Below are positions 54,293-63,220 of a DNA stretch of 64,000 nt, one piece after another. Each line of letters starts with the position of its first letter. Position 1 is the first letter of the stretch. Below the pieces are notes generated by a model, which saw nothing but the letters and a program-made list of their open reading frames with translations, was not told where the DNA came from and did no database searches. The translations under genes were made by a program, and so were the position numbers. Source of the stretch: Pseudorhizobium xiangyangii (GTDB lineage Bacteria; Pseudomonadota; Alphaproteobacteria; Rhizobiales; Rhizobiaceae); NCBI RefSeq assembly GCF_020531965.1, contig NZ_JAJAWH010000002.1, positions 124,001 to 188,000 of the forward strand, in the 5' to 3' direction.

Positions 54293-54753
54293 GCATGACC
54301 GACACATCGAGCCTTTCCCAGCTCGGCCAGAAGGTGGACGCGCCGGAAAACCCGGAAGCCGCCGTCCTGGAGAAGGTGCCGAACGGCAACCAGGGAACCG
54401 ACTATGTGGTGCGCTTCACGGCGCCGGAATTCACCTCGCTCTGCCCGATGACGGGCCAGCCGGATTTCGCGCATATCGTCATCGACTACATTCCGGAGGC
54501 GCATCTGGTGGAATCGAAGTCGCTGAAACTCTTCCTGCACTCGTTCCGCAACCACGGGGCATTCCACGAGGATTGCTCGGTCTACATCGCCAAGCGTCTG
54601 GTCGAGCTGTTGCAACCGAAGTGGTTGAGGATCGGCGCCTACTGGTATCCGCGCGGCGGCATTCCGATCGATGTGTTCTGGCAGACAGGCGAAGCGCCGA
54701 AGGGCGTCTGGCTGCCCGAGCAGGGTGTTGCCACCTATCGCGGTCGCGGGTGA
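54289..54753 (+). CDS. queF: 7-cyano-7-deazaguanine reductase QueF (short type)
   Basis: A 154-residue enzyme that reduces preQ0 to preQ1 with NADPH in queuosine synthesis. Catalytic Cys52 and Asp59 lie in [40 protein letters not shown] is the QueF motif with the substrate Glu, and it is the short YkvM-type form. It is coupled to the CDF gene through ATGA. No other que gene is close by, so the pairing with a metal exporter may be historical. Confidence 0.96.
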   Translation: MSMTDTSSLSQLGQKVDAPENPEAAVLEKVPNGNQGTDYVVRFTAPEFTSLCPMTGQPDFAHIVIDYIPEAHLVESKSLKLFLHSFRNHGAFHEDCSVYIAKRLVELLQPKWLRIGAYWYPRGGIPIDVFWQTGEAPKGVWLPEQGVATYRGRG

Positions 54754-54772
54754 GCCGGGACTTCCGTATCTG

Positions 54773-54805
54773 AAAAAAGGGCACCCTGAACGGCAGGGAG
54801 CCCTC
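54773..54805 (-). terminator. Terminator of hupE
   Basis: On the minus strand GGGCTCCCTG, short loop, CAGGGTGCCC is followed by TTTTTT. It lies between hupE and the convergent queF. Confidence 0.8.
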
Positions 54806-54819
54806 ATGCCGGAATGGCT

Positions 54820-55407
54820 TCAGCCGAAGGCGAGAGACAGGCCCGCGAGGGCAGTCAGGGCACCCGCAAGGCGTGCGATCCATGGCGTGATCCGGCCGAT
54901 GCCAAGCCCGATGGCGATGCCGGCGAGGTGCAGCAAGGCCGTCGCAACCACGAAGCCGATGCCAAACTGAAGGGCACCGGCGGCGCCAAGCTCGCCGCCA
55001 TGGGCATGGCCGTGGAAGAGCGCGAAGATGCCGACCACGGCGGCCGATGCCGCGACCGGAAGCCGGACTGCCATGGCCACGAGCAGGCCGAGTGCGACGA
55101 CCGAGGCGAGAATGGCCGGTTCCACGAACGGCAGCCCTATGCCGCCGACCTCTGCGGCATAGCCAAGTGCCATGGTGCCGACAAAGGTGGTCGGGATGAG
55201 CCAAAGGGCTGACCTGTTACCCGAGCCGGAGGCGATCTGGCTTGCCCACAGCCCGACTGCGACCATCGCAAGGATATGGTCTGTCCCGAACAGCGGATGC
55301 GAAACGCCGGCCATGAAGGAACCGTGGGCGGCAGGATCGAGATGCGCGAAGGCGGGCGCTGCGGCGGCAGCGGAAATGGCTGTGGCGAGCAAAAGTCGTC
55401 TGAGCAT
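54820..55407 (-). CDS. hupE: HupE/UreJ-family metal permease
   Basis: A 195-residue membrane protein with a signal peptide (residues 1-21) and about six helices. The diagnostic [20 protein letters not shown] with [14 protein letters not shown] is the HupE metal-binding motif H-P-x-x-G-x-D-H. [12 protein letters not shown] adds a second His-rich segment. HupE/UreJ proteins are nickel (or cobalt) permeases. No urease or hydrogenase genes are adjacent. GAGGGG precedes the ATG. Confidence 0.9.
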   Translation of the reverse strand: MLRRLLLATAISAAAAAPAFAHLDPAAHGSFMAGVSHPLFGTDHILAMVAVGLWASQIASGSGNRSALWLIPTTFVGTMALGYAAEVGGIGLPFVEPAILASVVALGLLVAMAVRLPVAASAAVVGIFALFHGHAHGGELGAAGALQFGIGFVVATALLHLAGIAIGLGIGRITPWIARLAGALTALAGLSLAFG

Positions 55408-55595
55408 GGTGGACCCCTCAAGAAGTTGCTGCGGCCAAAGTGAACGACCGAAGCGTTATGCAGGGGACAACGATATGGCAAGGCCGACGGGGCTGTCCAT
55501 CAGCGAACAGGCTGATCCCCTACGTCATTCACCTTAGTCTGTTTCGCGCATTGTTTTACGGTTGCGAACGCATTATGTCCGTGGAGACCAATTCC

Positions 55596-56198
55596 ATGCT
55601 GGAGATGCTGATGAACGACGACAACGACGACGACAAGGCGAAGGAATTGCCGCTCGGCAAGGAAACGGAGGCGAACCTTTTCAAGTCGCGTTCGATCTTC
55701 ATCTACGGCCCGATCAACCAGGAGCTGGCGCAGAAGGTCTGCACGCAGCTCGTCGCGCTCGCTGCCGCCAGTGACGAAGACATCCGTGTCTACGTGAACT
55801 CGCCGGGTGGTCACGTGGAATCGGGCGATTCCATCCATGACATGATCAAGTTCATCAAGCCGAAGGTGTGGATGATCGGGACCGGCTGGGTCGCCTCTGC
55901 CGGCGCGCTCATCTATGTCGCCGCTCCCAAGGAGCGCCGTATCTGCCTGCCGAACACCCGCTTCCTGCTGCACCAACCCTCCGGTGGCACGCGCGGCATG
56001 GCATCGGATATCGAGATCCAGGCCCGCGAGATCATCAAGATGAACGAGCGGCTGATCAAGATCTTCTCCAAGGCCACGGGCCAGACGGAGGAGAAGATCG
56101 CCAAGGACATCGATCGCGACTACTGGCTGTCGGCGGAAGATGGTGTGGCCTATGGCCTTGCCTCCCGCGTCATTACCAACCAGTCCGAGATCGGTTAA
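55596..56198 (+). CDS. ClpP-like ATP-dependent protease proteolytic subunit
   Basis: A ClpP-family serine protease subunit of 200 residues (207 if the ATG at 55575 is used). The catalytic triad is intact: Ser101 in [14 protein letters not shown], His126 in [14 protein letters not shown], Asp175 in [13 protein letters not shown]. The N-terminus is acidic ([12 protein letters not shown]), unlike the axial loop of the main ClpP. It has no clpX partner here and looks like one of the extra ClpP isoforms found in alphaproteobacteria. The ATG at 55596 has GGAG nine bases upstream; 55575 has none. Confidence 0.88.
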   Translation: MLEMLMNDDNDDDKAKELPLGKETEANLFKSRSIFIYGPINQELAQKVCTQLVALAAASDEDIRVYVNSPGGHVESGDSIHDMIKFIKPKVWMIGTGWVASAGALIYVAAPKERRICLPNTRFLLHQPSGGTRGMASDIEIQAREIIKMNERLIKIFSKATGQTEEKIAKDIDRDYWLSAEDGVAYGLASRVITNQSEIG

Positions 56199-56216
56199 CC
56201 ATCTGCCATCTCAATC

Positions 56217-56250
56217 AAAAGCCCCGCCGGCAGCCGCCGGCGGGGCTTTT
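56217..56250 (+). terminator. Terminator after the clpP-like gene
   Basis: AAAAGCCCCGCCGG and CCGGCGGGGCTTTT pair perfectly around a short loop, followed by GTTTTG. A strong rho-independent terminator. Confidence 0.9.
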
Positions 56251-56327
56251 GTTTTGTCCGCGGCCAACGGCCTGATTGACAGCGGCGACGTGTTGCCGCA
56301 AAGAAAGCTTCTTTTAAAACTCCACTT

Positions 56328-57221
56328 ATGGCCGCGCGCGTGACGTTTCAGCCTCGAATGAGTAACCGCATCGGCGGCTTCAAGGTCGTCGGCAAGATCC
56401 ATCGTCGTCAGTGGAATGGCATTACCGCCGACCTGACGCAGGTGGAGTGCGAAACCTATGCGGGCGGTTACTATGTGGCCCAGGATCCTCGACTGTTCAT
56501 CCTGCTGGATGCCGAAGGCGAGGGGCGACCGCTGGTCAAGATGAGCTCCGACGGTTCCGCGACACCTCAGGACACCAGGCACCGGCCCATATCATTCGTG
56601 CCGGCGGGAATGGATCTCTGGGTGGATGTCATCGGCGTGCGCTCCATGCGGCATCTCGATCTCCACTTCGATGCGGAAGTCATCCTCCAGCGCCTGGGTG
56701 CGGATCTCGACCCGAAGCGGCTTGAAGATGCGCATCTGCTCTTCAGTGACGAGCGGATCGTGGCGCTTGGGCAGCTTATTGCGGCCGAATGCGCCAATCC
56801 GCAGCCGCTGCACGATCTCTATGGCGACAGCCTTGCGATGGGGCTGATCATCGATGTGATGAAGCTCGGCCGCTCCGAGCCGCGCCAGCGCAGCGCACTG
56901 GCATCATGGCAACTCCGCCGGGCGCTGGACTTCATCGAGGGCAATTGCCTGCGCAACATCCGGCTCGAGGAGCTGGCATCGCTGACGGGGCTGTCGCAGT
57001 CTCATTTCAGCCGCGCCTTCAAGGCATCGACCGGGACTGCGCCGCACCAGTGGCAGATGAAGATGCGCATCAAGAAAGCGCAGCAGATGCTGGCCTCGAA
57101 CGACGGTTCGTTGAGCGATGTCGCTGCGGAGACCGGCTTCTCCGACCAGGCCCACTTTACCCGTATCTTCCGCCAGTTGACCGGAACGACGCCTTCGCAT
57201 TGGCGCAGGGCGCAGAAGTAA
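56328..57221 (+). CDS. AraC-family regulator of the siderophore locus
   Basis: A 297-residue regulator. The N-terminal domain (about 15-180) is beta-rich and carries a ligand site of unknown type. The C-terminal HTH pair is IRLEELASLTGLSQSHFSRA with FKASTGTAPHQWQMKMRIKK, and GSLSDVAAETGFSDQAHFTR with IFRQLTGTTPSHWRRAQK. It is followed by the TonB siderophore receptor and fhu-like genes on the same strand. AraC regulators in that place usually respond to the imported siderophore and activate its receptor. Confidence 0.87.
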   Translation: MAARVTFQPRMSNRIGGFKVVGKIHRRQWNGITADLTQVECETYAGGYYVAQDPRLFILLDAEGEGRPLVKMSSDGSATPQDTRHRPISFVPAGMDLWVDVIGVRSMRHLDLHFDAEVILQRLGADLDPKRLEDAHLLFSDERIVALGQLIAAECANPQPLHDLYGDSLAMGLIIDVMKLGRSEPRQRSALASWQLRRALDFIEGNCLRNIRLEELASLTGLSQSHFSRAFKASTGTAPHQWQMKMRIKKAQQMLASNDGSLSDVAAETGFSDQAHFTRIFRQLTGTTPSHWRRAQK

Positions 57222-57291
57222 GGCGAAAAGCGGTCAAATATGTCTATTCCCTTCAAAAGTCGCAAATGCGTTCAATCCGGGCAGAGAAAGA

Positions 57292-57306
57292 TGAGTTATC
57301 CGCTCA
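57292..57306 (+). promoter_or_regulatory. Possible IRO-box before the siderophore receptor
   Basis: TGA-N9-TCA (arms TGAG and CTCA) about 50 bases before the receptor start. It fits the RirA-type iron box, but the pattern is short and can occur by chance. Confidence 0.35.
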
Positions 57307-57356
57307 GCTTATTTCATGCCGCGAGCAGGGGCTGCGGCGTTGTCGGGGTTGTTTTC

Positions 57357-59528
57357 ATGCATGCGAGAACTTTGAGGGTAATGACGGGCCTGCTTAAGGC
57401 CAGTGCGGCCATCGCGGCGGTTGGGGCTGCGACGCCTGTGCTGGCGCAAGATACACAGCTCGCGCCGATCGTCATCCAGTCCGAGGGTGCCGGTAACGGC
57501 TCCGACCAGACGGCCGTGGCTCCTGTCCGGGGCTATGTCGGCAGGACGTCCTCGGCGGGCTCCAAGGGCAACACGCCGGTCAACGAAATTCCGCAATCGG
57601 TGTCGATCATCGGTCAGCAGGAGTTCCAGGACCGCGGCATCACCAACAAGGTGGACGAACTGTTGCGTTATACGCCGGGCGTCGTGGCGCAGCCGTTCGG
57701 CAGCGATCCGGACACCGACTGGTACTTCATCCGTGGCTTCGACGCGACGCAGACCGGTGTCTATCTGGATGGACTCAACCTGTTCGCCTATGGCTTCGGT
57801 GGCTTCCAGATCGATCCGTTCATGCTGGAGCGCGTCGATGTGCTGAAGGGGCCGTCCTCCGTGCTTTACGGTGGTGCAAACCCGGGCGGACTCATCAACC
57901 TCATTCGCAAGCGCCCGACCGACGATCCGCTCTATTACACCGAGACCGGTATCAACTCGAACGGCAATGCCTTCTTCGGCTTCGATTTTTCCGATGCCAT
58001 CAACGAAGACGGCACTGTGAACTATCGCCTGACCGGCAAGGTCGCGGGTGGCGACAACTATTCGGACTTCTCGGAAGACCTGCGCGGCTTCATCATGCCG
58101 CAGGTGACGTTTACGCCGGACGACGCCACGAGCCTCACGGTCTGGGGCTATCTCGGTGGGCTTGACCAGGTGCACACCGGCAACGGCTTCTTCCCCTATG
58201 TCGGCACGGTCGTCGATGCGCCCTTCGGCAAAATCGCCAGGGACGCCTTCTATGGCGAGCCCGACATCGACACGGGAGAATACGTCCAGAAGATGCTGGG
58301 CTACGAACTTGAACACGAGTTCGACAACGGCTGGAAGGTTTCCCAGAACGCGCGTTACGGCCATCTGTGGAAGCATGAGGAAGGCCCGTATCTGAACGGC
58401 TATGTCGGCGGGGTGCCGACCGCTCCCGACTACCTGCTGGCCCGCATAGGCTTCGAGGCGACGTCGGAGGCCGACAGCTTCGCCATCGACAACCGCGCTG
58501 AACAGGAGTTCGAGTTGGGCGGTGCGACGCACAACCTGATGGTCGGCCTGGACTACAAGTATTACACGCTCGACCACGTGCAGGCCTGCTGCGGTGCCAC
58601 CCCCATCAGCGCCACCGATCCTGTCTTCGGCGTCCCGCAAGGTCCGAACTTCGTATACCTGGACCAGGTCGTGACGCAGAATCAGGTGGGTCTCTATGCG
58701 CAGGACCAGATCCGGTTCGGCGACGGATGGCTCGTCACGCTCAACGGTCGCTATGACTGGGTCAGCACCGACTCCGAAGCAGCAGTCGGCCCGACCTACG
58801 ACACGATCGACAGGGCACTGAGCGGCCGCGCCGGCCTGGCCTACGAATTCGACAACGGCCTGACGCCCTATGTAAGCGTCGCTACCTTCTTCAATCCGCT
58901 GATCGGCACGGCCGCAAGGGGGGCTTTGGAGCCCGAGGAAGGAGAGCAGTACGAAGCGGGTATCAAGTACGAGCCCACCTTTATCGACGGCTCGATTACT
59001 GCCTCGGTGTTCCATATCAGCAAGAGGAACAACCTCGTCTCTATGCCAGCTCCTCTCTTCACCCAAGATCAGCTGGGTGAAGTGGAATCGCGGGGCTTCG
59101 AACTCGAAGGTAAGGTCAACCTCAACGAAAACTGGAGAATCCTCGGTTCGTTCGCATACACGGATATGGAAATCACCAAGAACCCATTGAATACAGCGCT
59201 CATCGGCAACTCGCCGTTTATCGTGCCTGACGTGACGGCCTCGCTATGGGTTGATTACGCCTTCACGACCGATGCGCTGCAGGGTCTCAGCCTCGGTGCC
59301 GGTATCCGTTACCAGGGCGAATCCTGGGCCGACGAGGCGAATACGAGGAAGGTGCCCGATGCGACGCTGTTCGATGCCGCAATCCGGTATCAAAAGGACG
59401 ACTGGAGCGCCTCGCTCAACGTCGCGAACGTCTTCGACGAGAAGTATGTCAGTGCTTGCCAGAGCCTGACCGGGTGTGGTTACGGCGATGCCCGGACCGT
59501 GACCTTCAAGCTGAGCAAGAAGTGGTAA
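57357..59528 (+). CDS. TonB-dependent ferric-hydroxamate siderophore receptor
   Basis: A 723-residue outer-membrane receptor of the FhuA/FoxA/FhuE type. Signal peptide up to TPVLAQ (about residue 31). Plug domain: VNEIPQSVSIIGQQEFQDRG, VDELLRYTPGVVAQPFGSDP, WYFIRGFDATQTGVYLDGLN and VDVLKGPSSVLYGGANPGGL. Barrel ends TFKLSKKW with a terminal Trp. A Cys-Cys pair occurs in an outer loop (HVQACCGATP). ATG 57357 chosen before the signal peptide; MTGLLK at 57381 is an alternative. It is the first gene of the fhu-like operon. Confidence 0.9.
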   Translation: MHARTLRVMTGLLKASAAIAAVGAATPVLAQDTQLAPIVIQSEGAGNGSDQTAVAPVRGYVGRTSSAGSKGNTPVNEIPQSVSIIGQQEFQDRGITNKVDELLRYTPGVVAQPFGSDPDTDWYFIRGFDATQTGVYLDGLNLFAYGFGGFQIDPFMLERVDVLKGPSSVLYGGANPGGLINLIRKRPTDDPLYYTETGINSNGNAFFGFDFSDAINEDGTVNYRLTGKVAGGDNYSDFSEDLRGFIMPQVTFTPDDATSLTVWGYLGGLDQVHTGNGFFPYVGTVVDAPFGKIARDAFYGEPDIDTGEYVQKMLGYELEHEFDNGWKVSQNARYGHLWKHEEGPYLNGYVGGVPTAPDYLLARIGFEATSEADSFAIDNRAEQEFELGGATHNLMVGLDYKYYTLDHVQACCGATPISATDPVFGVPQGPNFVYLDQVVTQNQVGLYAQDQIRFGDGWLVTLNGRYDWVSTDSEAAVGPTYDTIDRALSGRAGLAYEFDNGLTPYVSVATFFNPLIGTAARGALEPEEGEQYEAGIKYEPTFIDGSITASVFHISKRNNLVSMPAPLFTQDQLGEVESRGFELEGKVNLNENWRILGSFAYTDMEITKNPLNTALIGNSPFIVPDVTASLWVDYAFTTDALQGLSLGAGIRYQGESWADEANTRKVPDATLFDAAIRYQKDDWSASLNVANVFDEKYVSACQSLTGCGYGDARTVTFKLSKKW

Positions 59529-59540
59529 GCAGGAGCACCG

Positions 59541-60335
59541 ATGGTTGAGCAGGGCGTGCCGGACAGTTTCCTTTCGCTGAGAGGTGTAGGCTTCTCGGTG
59601 GACAAGAAGGTGATCCTTTCCGGCATCGACCTGGATGTCGCGGCTGGTTCGGTCTGCGGCCTCGTCGGCCCGAACGGTTCGGGCAAGAGCTCGCTCCTGA
59701 AGATCATCGCGCGGCAAGTCACCCCAAGCGCCGGCAGCGTCGCCTGGGGTGGCGCGCCGGCGACGGACTGGAGCAACAGGGCGTTTGCGCGCCATGTTGC
59801 CTACATGCCCCAGTTCACCCCGGGCGCGGACGGCATGACCGTCCGTGAACTGGTGGCGCTGGGGCGTTTTCCCTGGCATGGCACGCTCGGCCGGTTCGGC
59901 GACAGCGACCGCCGGGCGGTTGACGATGCCATCGCGCGGACCGAACTGGAAACCTTCGCGGACCGTCGTGTCGACGGCATGTCCGGCGGCGAACGGCAAC
60001 GGGCATGGATCGCCATGATGCTGGCCCAGGATGCGCGCTGCCTGATCCTCGACGAGCCCACCTCGGCGCTCGATCTGGCCCATCAGGCGGGCGTGCTTTC
60101 GCTGGTGCAGACGCTTGCCAGGGAGCGCGGGCTGACGGTCATTGTCGTGCTCCACGACATCAACCTCGCGGCGCGCTATTGCGATACAATCACTGCGCTC
60201 AACAGCGGACATGTGCTCATGAGCGGGACGCCGGCCGACATCATGCAGCAGGACTCGCTTCGCCGGATATTCGGCGTGGAGATGGGCGTGTTCAACCACC
60301 CGCACCATCACCAACCGGTCAGTTACCTGTTGTGA
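59541..60335 (+). CDS. fhuC: FhuC-like iron-siderophore ABC ATPase
   Basis: A 264-residue nucleotide-binding subunit. Walker A GLVGPNGSGKSSLLKIIARQ, Q-loop HVAYMPQFTPGADGMTVREL, signature MSGGERQRAWIAMMLAQ, Walker B CLILDEPTSALDLAHQ and switch His in VVLHDINLAARYCD. It is of the iron-chelate (FhuC/FepC) type. AGGAG precedes the ATG, 12 bases after the receptor stop. It overlaps the next gene by four bases (GTGA). Confidence 0.93.
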   Translation: MVEQGVPDSFLSLRGVGFSVDKKVILSGIDLDVAAGSVCGLVGPNGSGKSSLLKIIARQVTPSAGSVAWGGAPATDWSNRAFARHVAYMPQFTPGADGMTVRELVALGRFPWHGTLGRFGDSDRRAVDDAIARTELETFADRRVDGMSGGERQRAWIAMMLAQDARCLILDEPTSALDLAHQAGVLSLVQTLARERGLTVIVVLHDINLAARYCDTITALNSGHVLMSGTPADIMQQDSLRRIFGVEMGVFNHPHHHQPVSYLL

Positions 60336-61219
60336 GCGGGGTCGTGCACAGCCTGACTCGAAGGCAGCTTCTGGCGAGCCTGGGCGCAATGCTGGCGTTG
60401 CCGTGCGCGGCGCGCGCCGCCGCAGGGCCGACGGTGGCGACGCTCGACTGGGCGTTGCTTGAAACGCTGCTCGCCATGAACGCCAACGTGGTCGCAGGTG
60501 CCGAATTGCGGCAGTTCATCGACGTGGCCGTCGAACCGACCGTGCCGGCAGGGGTCACCGATCTCGGGCTGCGGGGAATCCCGAACTTCGAAGCGCTCTA
60601 CCACGCGCGGCCTGACCTGATCTTCAATTCCAATTTCTACCTGGCCAACGAGGCGCGGTTGAGCCGGATAGCACCGGTGGAAACCCATTCGATCTATCTT
60701 CCCGGCGAAAGCCCGTTCGCGCATTCCATTCAGGCGACCCGTGCGATCGGTGAACGGCTCGACCTTCCGTCGGGTGTGAAAATGATCGAGAGGCTGGAAA
60801 GCCAGCTCGGCAGCCAAACGCGGATACTTGCGGGCGGCGACGGGCGGCCGGTGCTGCCGATCAACCTGGGCGATGCGCGGCACTACCGCGTCTTCGGCAG
60901 CGACAGCATGTTCGGCGAGGTGCTGGCGCGTCTCGGCCTCACTAATGCCTGGACGGGTGCAACAGCCTATACCGCCATGGCTCCGATGGGCATCGAGACG
61001 CTCGCCACCATGCCGGACGCCTGGATAATTCTCATTCCGCCGCATCCGGCTGATGCGCTTGATGCACTTGGGCGCAGTGCCTTCTGGAATGCGCTGCCAC
61101 CGGTAAGGGACGGGCGGGTGCTGACGCTCGGAGCGGTCAATCCCTATGGCGCACTTCCGGCAGCCGGACGTTTCGCCAATCTTCTGACGGAGGGGCTGGC
61201 CCGTGCATGGAATGGCTGA
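60332..61219 (+). CDS. fhuD: FhuD-like siderophore-binding protein
   Basis: A 295-residue type III periplasmic binding protein. N-terminal export signal with a twin-arginine-like TRRQLLASLGAMLALP, ending ARAAAG. The mature part has VATLDWALLETLLAMNANVV, LGLRGIPNFEALYHARPDLI, FNSNFYLANEARLSRIAPVE and the C-terminal LGAVNPYGALPAAGRFANLL. As in E. coli FhuD, it captures ferric hydroxamates in the periplasm. GTG start coupled to the fhuC stop; its own stop overlaps fhuB by eight bases. Confidence 0.9.
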   Translation: MSGVVHSLTRRQLLASLGAMLALPCAARAAAGPTVATLDWALLETLLAMNANVVAGAELRQFIDVAVEPTVPAGVTDLGLRGIPNFEALYHARPDLIFNSNFYLANEARLSRIAPVETHSIYLPGESPFAHSIQATRAIGERLDLPSGVKMIERLESQLGSQTRILAGGDGRPVLPINLGDARHYRVFGSDSMFGEVLARLGLTNAWTGATAYTAMAPMGIETLATMPDAWIILIPPHPADALDALGRSAFWNALPPVRDGRVLTLGAVNPYGALPAAGRFANLLTEGLARAWNG

Positions 61220-63209
61220 CATCGCGCGACCGCAGCCCCGCCAAGGGCGCGGGATGGCAGTGGCCGGGCTGGGCATCGCCTGCCTTCTGCTGTTGTTGCT
61301 CCTGCTTCTCGTGTGGCTGATGCCGGCGGTGCCCGGCGAGCCGGGACAGGCGGAGACGCTTCACTCCATCCTCCTCTGGCACAGCCTGATGCCGCGCGCA
61401 GCGCTTGCCCTCCTCGCCGGTGCCGCTCTTGGCCTGTCCGGTGCGCTGCTCCAGCATGTGCTGCGCAATCCGATCGCCGACGCCTCCACGCTCGGCATTG
61501 CTGCCGGGGCGCAACTGGCGCTGACGGTTGCGCTCGGCATGGCGCCGGCGCTGCTTCTCCTGCCGCGCGAGATTATCGCGTTCGGAGGCGGGGTGCTGTC
61601 GCTTGCCGTGGTGCTTGCTCTCAGCTGGCGACGACAACTCGATCCGGTGACCGTCGCACTGTCCGGCATGATCGTGACGATGATCGCATCGGCTCTCAGC
61701 ATCGCGATCATCCTTGCCCGCGGCGAATATGTGATGTCGATCTTCATCTGGGGCTCGGGGTCGCTCAGCCAGCAGGACTGGAGCGGCGTGCTGTCGCTCG
61801 TCCCGCGTCTCATCGTCGGTGCCATTGCGACCGCGCTTCTGATGCGTCCGCTGCGGGTGCTGTCGCTGGACGATGCCGCAGCCCGCAGCCTCGGTGTCTC
61901 CATCCATGCCACCCGCTTCGCGGTCCTGGCGCTCGCCGTGTGGCTCGCCGCCTCCGTCACCGCGATTGTCGGGGTGATCGGTTTTCTCGGGCTCGCCGCG
62001 CCTGCGATCGCCCGCTATTGCGGAGCGCGGACGACCACCGAGATAACCACGGGTGCGGCGATCATTGGCGCCGGCCTGCTGTTTGCCGCAGATAGCCTGA
62101 TGCAACTGTTGGGACCGGGCTTTTCCGATCTGGCGCCGGCGGGTGCTGCGACGGCGCTTTTCGGCGGGCCGCTGCTTCTTCTTCTCCTGCCGCGCCTGCG
62201 CAGCACGCTGAACCTGCAGGTCGCAAGCGTAAGCGCGATCCGCAGACTGTCGCGACCGGTTGTTGGACTTGCCGTTTTGTTCGCCGGCGTGACTGCAGTG
62301 TTTCTCGGCGCGCTGGCGGTGGGTGCTTCCGACGATGGCCTGACTTTCAGTCTCGGCGCGAGCTTTGCCGACCTTCTACCTTTCCGGCTGCCTCGCATTG
62401 TCGCGGCCGGCGGCGCTGGCGCCATGCTGGCGGTGGCGGGCCTCATCATGCAGCGGATCACCGGCAATCCGCTCGCGAGCCCGGAAGTTCTGGGCGTCAG
62501 TGCCGGCGGGGGCGCAGGGCTGACTGTCGTCCTGTTTCTGGTGGGTTTTCCTACGCCGCCCGTGATGCTCGGAGCCATGGCGATCGGCGCGGTCGTCACC
62601 TTCCTCCTGATGATGGCGCTGACGGCGCGGTCGGGCTTCTCATCCGAACGGGTGTTGCTCGCGGGCGTCGCGGCAGGCGCTCTGGCGATGTCCATCATGA
62701 CGCTGGTGCTCGCCCAGGGCGACATGCGCAGCTACATTCTGCTCCTCTGGCTTTCCGGTTCGACCAACAATGCGGGGCCACTGCATGCCGGCATCGCGCT
62801 AGGCGCGCTTGTTGTGCTGGTGGCGCCGCTTGCGTTTTGCGGACGCTGGCTGACGATACTGCCGCTCGGCACGGCCGTTGCCAGGGGACTTGGACTTCAG
62901 GTCGCCAGGGCAAGGCTCATGCTGGCAGTGCTTGCAGCGCTGTTGACGGCGGCCGGCTCGTTCATCGTCGGACCTTTGAGCCTTACCGGCCTTGTCGCGC
63001 CGCATCTTGCCCGGATGATGGGCTTCCAGAAGCCGGGACACCAGCTTCTCGCCGCGATCCTGCTGGGCGCCGGCGTCCTGATGGGGGCGGACTGGCTCTC
63101 ACGCCTCGTAATCTATCCTTACCAGATCCCGCTCGGGTTGTTCGCCGCCCTTATCAGTGGCCCCTATCTTCTCTGGCTGTTGAGTCGTAAGAGCGGGTCC
63201 TCAACCTAG
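61212..63209 (+). CDS. fhuB: FhuB-like double permease
   Basis: A 665-residue inner-membrane permease made of two fused FecCD halves (about 1-330 and 335-665), each with about ten helices. Half 1 has LGLSGALLQHVLRNPIADAS and VGVIGFLGLAAPAIARYCGA; half 2 has VAGLIMQRITGNPLASPEVL with GVSAGG and VGPLSLTGLVAPHLARMMGF. Internally duplicated FhuB is the rule for hydroxamate systems. ATG 61212 overlaps the fhuD stop (ATGGCTGA). Confidence 0.94.
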   Translation: MADIARPQPRQGRGMAVAGLGIACLLLLLLLLLVWLMPAVPGEPGQAETLHSILLWHSLMPRAALALLAGAALGLSGALLQHVLRNPIADASTLGIAAGAQLALTVALGMAPALLLLPREIIAFGGGVLSLAVVLALSWRRQLDPVTVALSGMIVTMIASALSIAIILARGEYVMSIFIWGSGSLSQQDWSGVLSLVPRLIVGAIATALLMRPLRVLSLDDAAARSLGVSIHATRFAVLALAVWLAASVTAIVGVIGFLGLAAPAIARYCGARTTTEITTGAAIIGAGLLFAADSLMQLLGPGFSDLAPAGAATALFGGPLLLLLLPRLRSTLNLQVASVSAIRRLSRPVVGLAVLFAGVTAVFLGALAVGASDDGLTFSLGASFADLLPFRLPRIVAAGGAGAMLAVAGLIMQRITGNPLASPEVLGVSAGGGAGLTVVLFLVGFPTPPVMLGAMAIGAVVTFLLMMALTARSGFSSERVLLAGVAAGALAMSIMTLVLAQGDMRSYILLLWLSGSTNNAGPLHAGIALGALVVLVAPLAFCGRWLTILPLGTAVARGLGLQVARARLMLAVLAALLTAAGSFIVGPLSLTGLVAPHLARMMGFQKPGHQLLAAILLGAGVLMGADWLSRLVIYPYQIPLGLFAALISGPYLLWLLSRKSGSST

Positions 63210-63220
63210 ATGCCGCCGCC

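Noticed and set aside
57309-59066. 585-codon minus-strand frame inside the siderophore receptor
   Set aside because: Antisense shadow; the plus-strand frame has the full TonB receptor fold.
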